From Leptospira inadai serovar Lyme str. 10 (lineage in GTDB: Bacteria; Spirochaetota; Leptospiria; Leptospirales; Leptospiraceae): DNA of 64,000 nucleotides. The notes beneath the pieces are model-generated. The model saw nothing but the letters and a program-made list of their open reading frames with translations. It searched no databases and was not told the origin of the DNA. Below are positions 17,620-25,475 of the stretch, in pieces. Within the stretch, counting starts at the first letter, position 1. Each line of letters starts with the position of its first letter. The stretch is from contig NZ_AHMM02000015.1 in NCBI RefSeq assembly GCF_000243675.2, positions 666,001-730,000 on the forward strand, read 5' to 3'. A program made the translations under genes and the position numbers.

Positions 17620-18832
17620 ATGCATCTCTTTGCTTGTCCTGCTTACTGGCGGTGACGATGGTGACCTTATTTCTTCCCGCCGATTTCGATTTGTAAAGAG
17701 CCGAGTCGATCGACTGGTATAGATCGTCGAAGGTTAAGTCTTCGTCAAACGGAAGTATCGAAGCCCCGATCGAAATCGTTATGAACACCGGAGTTCCATG
17801 TTCGTCTTCGATCGACAAGCCTTGAGCCGCCACGCCTTTTCTTAAAGATTCGCAAAGCATCTCGAGTCCTTCCGGATCGACCGAATCTAAAAGAATACAA
17901 AATTCATCGCCACCGATCCGCGCACACACATCCGTGGCCCTGACTCTGGATTTCATGACTGCAGAGAGAGTTTGCAGCGCTTCGTCTCCCGCCATATGCC
18001 CGAATTTATCGTTCGTTTCCTTTAAATGGTCCATATCCAAAATAATCAGGGCCATATTGAATTTATATCTACGGGCCCGTTTTTTGAAGATATCGAACTG
18101 TTCGATCAGATACCTACGGTTGTACAAGCCGGTAAGATCGTCCACACTGGAAATTCTTCTGATCTGATCGTTTTTCTTTCGGAGCCGAATCACCGCTCGA
18201 GAAAGTTTACTCTTATCCCGATAGTCCATCATTCTCCAGTAATTCATAATGATGTTTCCGAAAGTTCCGACGAAAATATACGTCAATAGGATCGGAAATT
18301 CCTGGAATGCGTTGGATATGGAGTCGGAGAGATAGCAAATTCCGAAAAAAGCGATTCCGAATGTGAGATTTACCAACACTACGGTCGTCGTAGTCAACCA
18401 AAGTAGAATGTTCATGCTCAAAAGAATGGCGGTCGCCTGGTGAAGATAGATATCGTAATGAACTTCGTCCAGATATAAGAAGGGTAAAAACGAAACGAGT
18501 AGAACGGAAGAGGACCATACTTTATAGGATTCCATGTTCTTAGGATTCCAATCGGTCTTGAGTGAGTTTCTCCAGAGAAATAGGAGAGAGAGCAGTACTA
18601 ACGTGATTCTACTCGAATACAGTAGAAATAAAGGTTCTCCGCTGACGGTTCTGGAATCGGGGATTAAAAACGTGAAGAATGTTATTAGAATGCAGAACGA
18701 GTAGTGGATCGCGAGAGATTGCCGAATGTCGGTCAAATTACTTTCGATGAATTCACTAGGGTAGTCGTTAAATAGAATTCTCTTAAATAAGTGGCGAGCC
18801 CGAAGGTCGCTACCGGGAAACCATTGAACCAT
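17582..18832 (-). CDS. Membrane diguanylate cyclase (GGDEF)
   Basis: This 416-residue protein has an N-terminal membrane region of about five or six helices (residues 40-215), a short linker with coiled-coil character, and a complete GGDEF domain. Key elements are SSVDDLTGLYNRRYL, ILDMDHLKETNDKFGH with the metal-binding Asp, RIGGDEFCILL near residue 308, and ALYKSKSAGRNKV at the end. An RxxD inhibitory site (RATD) lies five residues before GGDEF, so product feedback by c-di-GMP is expected. The membrane part would sense an unknown signal. GGAAAG precedes the ATG. The gene overlaps the convergent small lipoprotein gene by 38 nt. Confidence 0.92.
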   Translation of the reverse strand: MVQWFPGSDLRARHLFKRILFNDYPSEFIESNLTDIRQSLAIHYSFCILITFFTFLIPDSRTVSGEPLFLLYSSRITLVLLSLLFLWRNSLKTDWNPKNMESYKVWSSSVLLVSFLPFLYLDEVHYDIYLHQATAILLSMNILLWLTTTTVVLVNLTFGIAFFGICYLSDSISNAFQEFPILLTYIFVGTFGNIIMNYWRMMDYRDKSKLSRAVIRLRKKNDQIRRISSVDDLTGLYNRRYLIEQFDIFKKRARRYKFNMALIILDMDHLKETNDKFGHMAGDEALQTLSAVMKSRVRATDVCARIGGDEFCILLDSVDPEGLEMLCESLRKGVAAQGLSIEDEHGTPVFITISIGASILPFDEDLTFDDLYQSIDSALYKSKSAGRNKVTIVTASKQDKQRDAFTSWPTEVRIYK

Positions 18833-19021
18833 TCTTTTCTTTCCGCTTGGATCCGGAAGAATTCCGAGAAATTTCCGTCTCCAAGATCCACGGTTCGATT
18901 CTAACTATCGTTAAAGCAAGAAAGAATTTTACGCTAAGCAAAAAAACGTTGATTTGCCTCGAAAATAGAATGAGGAAGAGCGGATAACGGTACCTTGTGT
19001 CAAAAAGGTGATTTTTTTGAA

Positions 19022-19837
19022 TTATAGTACGGCAATTTTTCTAGGATTTTTGGTTAGGATATCCGGAACCGGGAATCCAACACCACCTAAAGAGTGAACT
19101 TTCTTGCCGTTTATGTAGAGGCGGATTCCTTTTACTTTTAAATTTTCCAGTAAGCTATAGCAGAGTTGATCCACGCGATCTTTTAGCAACTCAGGACCTG
19201 CCCCCGTTTCGAATTCGCTTCCTAGGGAAAGTCTCAGGATACCGTTCTCGACGGAATATTCGGTGGAGTAGGTGAATTTTGGGGGAAGGGCATTGAGCAC
19301 ACCGCTTCTTTTTTCATCCGGGTCGGGTCCCTTGGATAATTCCTTGAGAATGAAATGAACTTTGTCGCCGGAGACATGCTTTCGTTTGACCTGAACGAGT
19401 CTAGAATGGCTTTTGCTGCCTTTTCCGTAAAATTTCAGAAAATACAATTCGATTTCTCCGGGTTCGTGATGGATTCGTTCCTCGGAGAAAGATTCGGAAA
19501 TTGCGGCTTTTGGATTATCGACGACCGGTATAAATAGATCGTCCGAGTCGGTGCTTTCGCTTTCCGACCAATTTTGGCCTCCGTTTTGCATCAATTCGGA
19601 AAGAATTTCGTCTTCCGCCTGATCCATCACTTCTTCATGGGTTTGTTTTCCGGAAGTGGATTGAGGAGGCTGGGGAATCGTTTTTCCGATCGTATTGAAT
19701 TTCGAAAAGAATCCGGAATCCCCGCCGCTTTCGGCGGATCGAAATCCCGCCCCGGTCGATTTATCCAATAAAACCAAGACAAATAAAATCCCGGTTAGGA
19801 CATATAATAGGGATTTCAATTTTTCCGATTCCGGCAC
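19022..19837 (-). CDS. GerMN domain protein, membrane anchored
   Basis: The 271-residue frame starts at a GTG (19837). It has one N-terminal transmembrane segment ([15 protein letters not shown]), a polar low-complexity stretch of about 80 residues, and a C-terminal GerMN domain from about residue 125: EIELYFLKF, then [15 protein letters not shown] with the G-P hallmark, then [11 protein letters not shown] and a closing [13 protein letters not shown] strand. GerMN domains occur in sporulation protein GerM and in many envelope lipoproteins, and probably bind a peptidoglycan-associated ligand. The role in a spirochaete is unknown. It lies downstream of the HAD gene on the same strand, separated by repeat copy B. 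Confidence 0.83.
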   Translation of the reverse strand: MPESEKLKSLLYVLTGILFVLVLLDKSTGAGFRSAESGGDSGFFSKFNTIGKTIPQPPQSTSGKQTHEEVMDQAEDEILSELMQNGGQNWSESESTDSDDLFIPVVDNPKAAISESFSEERIHHEPGEIELYFLKFYGKGSKSHSRLVQVKRKHVSGDKVHFILKELSKGPDPDEKRSGVLNALPPKFTYSTEYSVENGILRLSLGSEFETGAGPELLKDRVDQLCYSLLENLKVKGIRLYINGKKVHSLGGVGFPVPDILTKNPRKIAVL

Positions 19838-19901
19838 AATTAGATTTTCGGAAGTTCTTGGAATGCTCTTCTCACTTTTTAGAAGGTTTCTTACGGGAAA
19901 T

Positions 19902-20072
19902 CAGAGGACTTTCAGAGGACGGAAGACAGAAGACTGAGGACAGAACATTGATAAGCGGAATTTCCATGTTCTAGAGAAAGATTTATGTGTTACAGGGGAT
20001 CTTTCCTCTATTTCCGTAACTTTTCCAACCTCGAGCAGCTACTGTCTTCAGTCTTCTGTCCTCTGTCTTCAG
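19902..20072. repeat. Interspersed stop-codon-linked element, copy B
   Basis: This shorter copy lacks the TCTAGCGTGAGCGAAGCG segment. It begins with CAGAGGACTTTCAGAGGACG, has the core ACATTGATAAGCGGAATTTC, and closes with TCTTCTGTCCTCTGTCTTC. The left and right ends are near-perfect inverted repeats of about 24 bp. The end at 20069-20072 forms the TGA stop codon of the HAD gene. Confidence 0.85.
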
Positions 20073-20752
20073 AATATCTTATCCAGGTCCTGCAATTGAG
20101 CGAGTGAAACTTCCCAATCCGGAATTTCTCCTACGGGTGCGTGCCCATAAGCACAGAATGCGAAGGGACACCGGTTCTTTCGAGCCGCCTCGTAGTCGGA
20201 GCTACGATCACCGATCATCAAAAGGGCTTCCGGAGTAAGATCGTAATCAATCAAGTATTTCGAAACAAGATCGGCTTTACTTTTTAAGGAAATATTATCT
20301 AGAATTAGTATCGGATCGAATAGGGGGAGAATTCCCGAGACGTCGAGGATGGTTTCAACGTATGGTCTGCGTCCGTTAGAAGCCGCAAGGATTCGGTAAC
20401 CTTTCTGTTTTAGGGAAGAAACCGTTTCCAGAACTTTAGGATAAAATTCCCCCTCTCCGGAGCGAATTTTCTCCACTAATAAACGTAATACCGAATCGGA
20501 AATTTGATCCCTTTCGGATTCCGTTAACTGAGGAACGAGATTTAAGAAAATGGTTTTGACCGGCTTTCCGATTTCAAGCATGATTTTCTCTCGATCCGGG
20601 ACGTCTAGAGGAATTCCGGAGGAGAGTGAAAACCGGCGAATCGCCTCAGCATAGGTTTCTAAAATAATGCCTTCCGAGGAGAACAAAGTTCCGTCAACGT
20701 CAAAGGCGAGGGCGCTTACCGATTTAGGATTCCAATTCATGGACAAGGTCAT
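20069..20752 (-). CDS. HAD superfamily phosphatase (PGP/Gph-like)
   Basis: The protein has about 227 residues from the ATG at 20752. The frame stays open to an ATG at 20806, which would leave only about 15-30 bp to the divergent kamA-like gene, so the shorter form is preferred without a clear ribosome-binding site for either. HAD motifs are complete: [12 protein letters not shown] with two Asp, [16 protein letters not shown] a Lys within [12 protein letters not shown], and [16 protein letters not shown]. The cap is alpha-helical as in phosphoglycolate phosphatases. The substrate is unknown. The TGA stop is contributed by repeat copy B. It is divergent from the KamA operon and could act on a related phosphorylated metabolite, but this is speculative. 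Confidence 0.85.
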   Translation of the reverse strand: MTLSMNWNPKSVSALAFDVDGTLFSSEGIILETYAEAIRRFSLSSGIPLDVPDREKIMLEIGKPVKTIFLNLVPQLTESERDQISDSVLRLLVEKIRSGEGEFYPKVLETVSSLKQKGYRILAASNGRRPYVETILDVSGILPLFDPILILDNISLKSKADLVSKYLIDYDLTPEALLMIGDRSSDYEAARKNRCPFAFCAYGHAPVGEIPDWEVSLAQLQDLDKIF

Positions 20753-20835
20753 TGTTTTGCGTCTAAATTTGACGGCATCCCTTTTTTCCTTCGCTTGATT
20801 TTCCATCCTTCGAAGAGGAAATGGAGAAAGCCGCT

Positions 20836-22110
20836 ATGAGAAAAGTCATTGAAAATCACGTAGAAGAAGACGCGGCCTTGCCGTCGAGGGCGCGCCAAAG
20901 ATTGTTCTCTTCTTTCGAGTGGTCCGATTATAAAGCTCAGTTACGGAACCGAATCCAAGCCCAGGATTTGAATCTTTATTTTGAATTAACGGAATCCGAA
21001 CGACAAGGTATTCAAGAGACGATCCGTTTGAACGTAGGTGCGAGTCCTTATTATCTCTCTCTATCCGATCCCTTGGATCCGCAATGTCCGATACGTAAAA
21101 TGATCGTTCCTCAGAGAGAGGAGGCTTTTTTTGCGCCGGAAGAAGCCTTGGACCCTCTTCATGAGGAAAATCTTTCTCCGGTAAAAGGTCTTACCCACAT
21201 GTATCCGGACCGGGTTTTATTATTTTCCAACCACGAATGTTCCGTTTACTGCAGACATTGTATGCGAGGACGTAAAGTCTCCGATAGTTTCGAACGGATG
21301 GAACTTCCCGACCTCGAAGCATGCTTTGCCTATATAAAAGCGAATCCTGAAATTTCGGATGTCGTTATTTCGGGCGGCGATCCGCTGAATCTTTCCGATG
21401 CGAAGATCGACCTGATTTTGGAGAATTTGGAAAAAATCGCGCATGTAAAGATTTGTCGCATCGGAACCAGGAACCCCGTTACGTTGCCTATGCGAATCAC
21501 TTCAGAACTTTGTAAAATGATCGAATCTCATAATACTGACAATCTATCTATTTTTTGTAATACTCAGTTCAATCATGAAAAGGAGTGCACCGTCGAAGCT
21601 AAAGAAGCGGTACTTAGACTATTAAAGGCAGGCGTCAATGTCGGAAACCAGTGCGTGATCTTAAAGGGAATTAACGACGACGGCGAGTCGATGTTGAGAT
21701 TGCACAAAAAACTCTTAGAATTGCGAATTAGGGCCTATTATATGTATGATCCGGAGTTGATCCCGGGGTCCAGGGGGTTTCGAACTCCTCTCTATAAAGG
21801 AATTCAGATATTGGAATATATGAGGGGAAAAATCGGCGGCATGGGAATCCCCCAGTTCGTGAACGATTTACCCGGAGGAGGAGGAAAAATTACTCTCGGC
21901 CCGAATTGGTATTTGGGTTTCCATAAGGAGTCAAGAAATCACGTGTTTCGCTCCGCAGTTCGGGGGACTTATCATTTGAGCTCCGAGCCGCTCGACAGCG
22001 ATTACGAATCATATTACCCGGAATTGGATCAGAAAGCTTGGGAATCTATTCGAAATTCCGCATATTCGGTCGATAGAGGGGTTTCGTTCGACGGACGGAG
22101 AAAACCATGA
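20836..22110 (+). CDS. KamA family radical SAM aminomutase (lysine 2,3-aminomutase-like)
   Basis: The frame opens at 20821, but the ATG at 20836 has GGAG (20823-20826) at ideal spacing. The 424-residue product carries the radical SAM motif CSVYCRHC (about residues 135-142), the [14 protein letters not shown] and [12 protein letters not shown] segments of lysine aminomutases, and PGGGGK with the PLP-binding Lys. The family moves an alpha-amino group to the beta carbon. Two differences from characterised lysine 2,3-aminomutase are visible. The substrate-contact Asp in YxxDLSLG aligns with Glu in YDPELIPG. The C-terminal Cys cluster that binds zinc is missing. The second contact Asp ([10 protein letters not shown]) is kept. 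The substrate is therefore uncertain. It is the first gene of a tight operon with an ATP-grasp ligase and a haem-oxygenase-like enzyme. Confidence 0.9.
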   Translation: MRKVIENHVEEDAALPSRARQRLFSSFEWSDYKAQLRNRIQAQDLNLYFELTESERQGIQETIRLNVGASPYYLSLSDPLDPQCPIRKMIVPQREEAFFAPEEALDPLHEENLSPVKGLTHMYPDRVLLFSNHECSVYCRHCMRGRKVSDSFERMELPDLEACFAYIKANPEISDVVISGGDPLNLSDAKIDLILENLEKIAHVKICRIGTRNPVTLPMRITSELCKMIESHNTDNLSIFCNTQFNHEKECTVEAKEAVLRLLKAGVNVGNQCVILKGINDDGESMLRLHKKLLELRIRAYYMYDPELIPGSRGFRTPLYKGIQILEYMRGKIGGMGIPQFVNDLPGGGGKITLGPNWYLGFHKESRNHVFRSAVRGTYHLSSEPLDSDYESYYPELDQKAWESIRNSAYSVDRGVSFDGRRKP

Positions 22111-22111
22111 C

Positions 22112-23185
22112 ATGAAAAACGAAAATCCTTCCGTCTTGCTGGTTGCAGACGTTCAAGAAACCGATCTCCCTCCGAATTTAACGCAAGAGTGGGAGAGCCT
22201 CGAATCGATCGACTATTTAAAATCCTGTTTAGAGGAGTCGGGTGAACGCGTTGAGTCGGTCGGATCTCCGTCGGATTTACTGGAACGCTTATCTTTTTTT
22301 TCGACTCTACCTTTTTCCGAAAGACCGGTACTCTTCCATTTGGTCGAGGGCTTTTTATCCCGGAACCGCGAGGCTTGGCTTCCTGCGCTTGCTGAATATT
22401 TCGGTTTTCCGCATACCGGTTCCGACGCTTATGCTCATACGTTAAGTTTAGATAAACATGCATCCAAATTGTTTTCCCGCTCTCTAGGAATTCCGACCGC
22501 GAATTGGGGATGCGTGGAAGGAATTAACTTCGAAGAGAGCGGGGATTTTATCGAAGGCCTTCCGGACGGTTCGGAATTCCCGGTTTTCCTGAAACCTAGA
22601 TACGAAGGCTCTAGTTTAGGAATCGCCCAATCGAATATGGTTACGAATCATGATTCCTTAAAGCAGTTTCTTCGCGAGAAAGGAAATTTTCACTCTTCTT
22701 GGATTTGGGAATCGTACCTACAGGGGGAAGAATGGACTGTCGCGGTGATAGGATCTCCGAAGGAAGGATATCGAGTTAGTCAGGTTGCCCGTATCTGTTT
22801 GCAAAATTCGGATGAAACCGTCTATGGTCAACGGACCAAAACGAAATCTTCGATGCCCGAAAGATTGATCTTCGATCTGGACGTCGAACGATCGACTTTG
22901 ATCCGATCCTTTTCCCTTTTGCTCTGCAAGAAAGTCCGAACGATGGGCGCCGTCCGTTTGGACTGGAAATCGACCGCAGACGGATATCCTCGATTTTTGG
23001 AATGGAATACGACTCCGGGTTTATCGCCCTTTTATAGCAGCTTTCCTATCTGTTATACTCGCGAATTCGGAAATTATTCATCTTTATTAAGCGATTTATT
23101 GAGAATGGCAAGAAGCGAATTTCAAGAGGAAAGATTCGCCTATGCAAAAATAAAATCCCTTAAAGGAGTATTTGATCGTCGATGA
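22112..23185 (+). CDS. ATP-grasp ligase, D-alanine--D-alanine ligase-like
   Basis: The 357-residue protein starts one base after the kamA-like stop codon. The ATP-grasp features of Ddl are visible: [15 protein letters not shown] for the lysine and glycine-rich loop, [14 protein letters not shown], and the metal site [25 protein letters not shown] carrying Asp, Glu and Asn. The N-terminal domain differs from true Ddl, which begins with a conserved GGxSxEHxVS motif; here the start is [13 protein letters not shown] role in joining two amino acids, or a beta-amino acid to a carboxylate, fits the neighbours better than cell-wall synthesis, though this is inference. It overlaps the next gene by 4 nt. 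A pipeline may label it ddlA. Confidence 0.85.
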   Translation: MKNENPSVLLVADVQETDLPPNLTQEWESLESIDYLKSCLEESGERVESVGSPSDLLERLSFFSTLPFSERPVLFHLVEGFLSRNREAWLPALAEYFGFPHTGSDAYAHTLSLDKHASKLFSRSLGIPTANWGCVEGINFEESGDFIEGLPDGSEFPVFLKPRYEGSSLGIAQSNMVTNHDSLKQFLREKGNFHSSWIWESYLQGEEWTVAVIGSPKEGYRVSQVARICLQNSDETVYGQRTKTKSSMPERLIFDLDVERSTLIRSFSLLLCKKVRTMGAVRLDWKSTADGYPRFLEWNTTPGLSPFYSSFPICYTREFGNYSSLLSDLLRMARSEFQEERFAYAKIKSLKGVFDRR

Positions 23186-23865
23186 TGGGAACGTTTCGGG
23201 ATGAATTGGTCTCTTTAGTAGCGAATCATAAGGTTTTGACCTCTAATGTCTGGCTGGAACAGAGGGAAAAACGAATGGAAAGATCCGACCTGCTCCTTTG
23301 GTTAAAGCAGGAATATTTCGTTTCGGTCGCGTTCGTTAATTGGTTTTTGAATACGGCCGCTATATCCGATTTTGTGTCTTCTAAAATTGTTTTAGTGGAA
23401 AATATCTGGGAAGAATTGGGGGAAGGCAAGGAAGATGAGGCACACGTTTCCCTTCTTAAGAGATTTCTTGCAGAAATGGAAGAATCCGTAAAAGCCGAGG
23501 ATTTACTTCCGGAAACGGCGCAGTATCTGAATTTGATGCAAAGAATTACGACGACCGATTTTTTTGCCGCTTTGGGTGCATTAGGACCGGCAAACGAATA
23601 CTTACTCAAATTGGAATACGGAAGGATGTTTCTTTCTTATAAGGAATTAAAATCGCGTATTTCGCTTCCCGACGGAAAATTCTTTCAGGTGAATCTGGAT
23701 GCGGATGAATCGCATTCCGAAAAACTGTTTCGCTTAATCGACGAAGTCGCAGACGAAGAGCAAAAGCGGCAGCGAGTAAGAGACGGGGCAATTCTAGCTT
23801 TGGATGCTCGTCTCGTCTTTTACGAAGGGCTGCAACGACTCGCCGAGCCGATCTCGAAACGGTAA
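23182..23865 (+). CDS. Haem-oxygenase-like (HDO/TenA-fold) iron-dependent enzyme
   Basis: The 227-residue all-helical protein overlaps the ATP-grasp gene by ATGA. It shows the hallmark of haem-oxygenase-like di-iron oxidases: [10 protein letters not shown] followed by AHVSLL, giving E-x9-H (Glu78, His88). A helix with Glu139 follows, then NLDADESH (171-178). In characterised members the last motif is H-x3-D-x2-H; here the first His is Asn171 while Asp175 and His178 are kept. This removes one expected metal ligand, so the cofactor may differ. Relatives cut or hydroxylate amino acids, fatty acids and N-hydroxyarginine-type substrates. Context suggests it acts on the product of the aminomutase and ligase. 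The fold call is good; the reaction is unknown. Confidence 0.78.
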   Translation: MMGTFRDELVSLVANHKVLTSNVWLEQREKRMERSDLLLWLKQEYFVSVAFVNWFLNTAAISDFVSSKIVLVENIWEELGEGKEDEAHVSLLKRFLAEMEESVKAEDLLPETAQYLNLMQRITTTDFFAALGALGPANEYLLKLEYGRMFLSYKELKSRISLPDGKFFQVNLDADESHSEKLFRLIDEVADEEQKRQRVRDGAILALDARLVFYEGLQRLAEPISKR

Positions 23866-23906
23866 TCGATTCAATCCTGTTTTAAGCCGGCCGATAGATC
23901 GGCGTG

Positions 23907-24263
23907 CTAGGGATTTATCCCTTTTTTCCTAAATGCCTTCAGTAGATTCATGACGAGAATTCCAAGGATCGGTACAAAGGGGAAATATAAGAACGGCGCA
24001 ACCCAGCGCCATCCCGATAAAGAGTGGGAAAGTTTTCGAATCGCGAAAAATCCGGGGTATCGAACATTCCCGTCTACGAATTGCACATTTCCGGCCGCAG
24101 CATCGATCGTCAATGCCGGATGAATTTTTTTTAATTCATCTTTTTTTAATGTTCGGAACGATTGAAACTGAACGCTTTTGTCCAAGCATTTGCTTTTCAA
24201 GGATTCGGCTAAATCGGCGCAAAACCCGCATTCGCCGTCATACAGGAAGATTTTTTCGTTCAT
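23907..24263 (-). CDS. DCC family (DUF393) thiol-disulfide oxidoreductase-like protein
   Basis: This 118-residue protein has the family-defining YDGECGFCADL near the N-terminus, a thioredoxin-like CxxC, and a hydrophobic C-terminal region (WVAPFLYFPFVPILGILVMNLL) that probably associates with the membrane. DUF393 proteins are predicted to exchange disulfides, but their partners are unknown. The stop lies 41 bp from the convergent haem-oxygenase-like gene. Upstream on the same strand is the N-acetylglutamate synthase-like gene, 10 nt away, so the two are probably co-transcribed. Confidence 0.87.
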   Translation of the reverse strand: MNEKIFLYDGECGFCADLAESLKSKCLDKSVQFQSFRTLKKDELKKIHPALTIDAAAGNVQFVDGNVRYPGFFAIRKLSHSLSGWRWVAPFLYFPFVPILGILVMNLLKAFRKKGINP

Positions 24264-24273
24264 GCGATTTTAA

Positions 24274-25458
24274 TTAAGGAAATGATTCCGATTTCTCCTT
24301 CGATTCGAGGTCGACCGGCAGATTGCGTAAGAAGGAACAGACTTCCGGAATTGCTTTATCCTCCAAGCCGATCCAAAAATAAATCCAAACTCCTTCTTTT
24401 TGCATCCCGTTGCATTCCTTTGTATACCACTTCGAGATCGTATTTTCCGATCTGGCTCTCCAGAAAATTTTGGGATACTTGGAAAGCATAGCGTCCCAGA
24501 TATCCCTACCGACTCCTTCTCCTCTTGCGATTTCGTTTACCGCGAATTTAGATAGGAATGTTCCCCAAGGAGTATTCTGCAGGATCGCGCAACCTTTGTA
24601 TGCGGATTCCAAAAGAATCCCCGCAAAATTCTTATTCCAAAATCCTTCCTTTAAACTCCGGCCAAAGGCCTCCTCCACGAGACCGTTCAGCCTTCGCGGA
24701 TCCAGAGTAGAGAGTGTTTCGTGGAATTCGATCCGATTTTTTTTTCGGATTAAAGTTCCGCTTCCTTTAATGGTGAAAAGTTCTTTTAAAAGACTCGGCG
24801 CAGATGTTACCGCAATATGAAAATTGGTATCGTTTACGAACGAAAAAACCCGATTGGCTTCCGACAAAAGATGTCGATGCTCCTCCGCAATCTCGTCCTT
24901 CGAATCAAAATCCAAGATCGAGATTTTTTTCCCTCCGGGCGAATACAGTCCGTCATGGGTTTTCAATAGAATCAGCTTTTTCGTTTTTAGCTCTCTGCAG
25001 AGATTTGCTAAGTATGGAAACACGTCCGGTCCACCGAGATCCGTAACGAAAACCGGAATTTTTCTTTCCTTTAGGGAAGAGTGAACGGATTCGAGAGCAT
25101 TGCTCGGGTTACGAAACCACTTAGCCGGAAGAGTATGAGAACCGGGCAAACTAGTTTCGAAAGTTCCGTCCTTAAATTCGTCTAACGTTGTCTTTGGAAG
25201 ACTAGGGGATCGATAAAAGAGATTCGCATAGGAAACTCCGTCCTTCTCCAAAACGACTACCGGGAAGAGTTCCAACTTTTGAAGTAGCTTTAAATTGTAT
25301 AAAAGCGCTTCCGCCGATTCCGTCAATGCTTCGGAATCGGCATGAATTACGGCAAACTTCTCCGGTTCCAAAGAACGGAAAAGTTTCAGGAACTGAAAGC
25401 TATCCTTGGAGTTTTCGGTAACTTCCAGAAGTTTAAGGAGGATTTCCTGGTGGTTCAT
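24274..25458 (-). CDS. N-acetylglutamate synthase-like protein (degenerate kinase domain plus NAT domain)
   Basis: The 394-residue protein resembles NAGK/NAGS fusions. Residues about 30-235 look like an amino-acid kinase fold ([17 protein letters not shown] and [13 protein letters not shown]), but the K-x-G-G phosphate-binding start of real kinases is missing: the equivalent strand reads [11 protein letters not shown]. Residues about 240-394 resemble the DUF619-type acetyltransferase domain: [51 protein letters not shown] and [10 protein letters not shown]. Such proteins acetylate glutamate with acetyl-CoA, the first step of arginine synthesis. The kinase half probably serves regulation or assembly only. 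Xanthomonas-type fusions of this kind occur together with an acetylornithine carbamoyltransferase, relevant to the odd carbamoyltransferase at 9399. Confidence 0.78.
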   Translation of the reverse strand: MNHQEILLKLLEVTENSKDSFQFLKLFRSLEPEKFAVIHADSEALTESAEALLYNLKLLQKLELFPVVVLEKDGVSYANLFYRSPSLPKTTLDEFKDGTFETSLPGSHTLPAKWFRNPSNALESVHSSLKERKIPVFVTDLGGPDVFPYLANLCRELKTKKLILLKTHDGLYSPGGKKISILDFDSKDEIAEEHRHLLSEANRVFSFVNDTNFHIAVTSAPSLLKELFTIKGSGTLIRKKNRIEFHETLSTLDPRRLNGLVEEAFGRSLKEGFWNKNFAGILLESAYKGCAILQNTPWGTFLSKFAVNEIARGEGVGRDIWDAMLSKYPKIFWRARSENTISKWYTKECNGMQKEGVWIYFWIGLEDKAIPEVCSFLRNLPVDLESKEKSESFP

Positions 25459-25475
25459 CTCTCCTGGGATTCTCC

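Noticed and set aside
23876..23906. CCGATAGATCGG palindrome between convergent genes as a terminator
   Set aside because: The stem is short and no T-tract follows on either strand.
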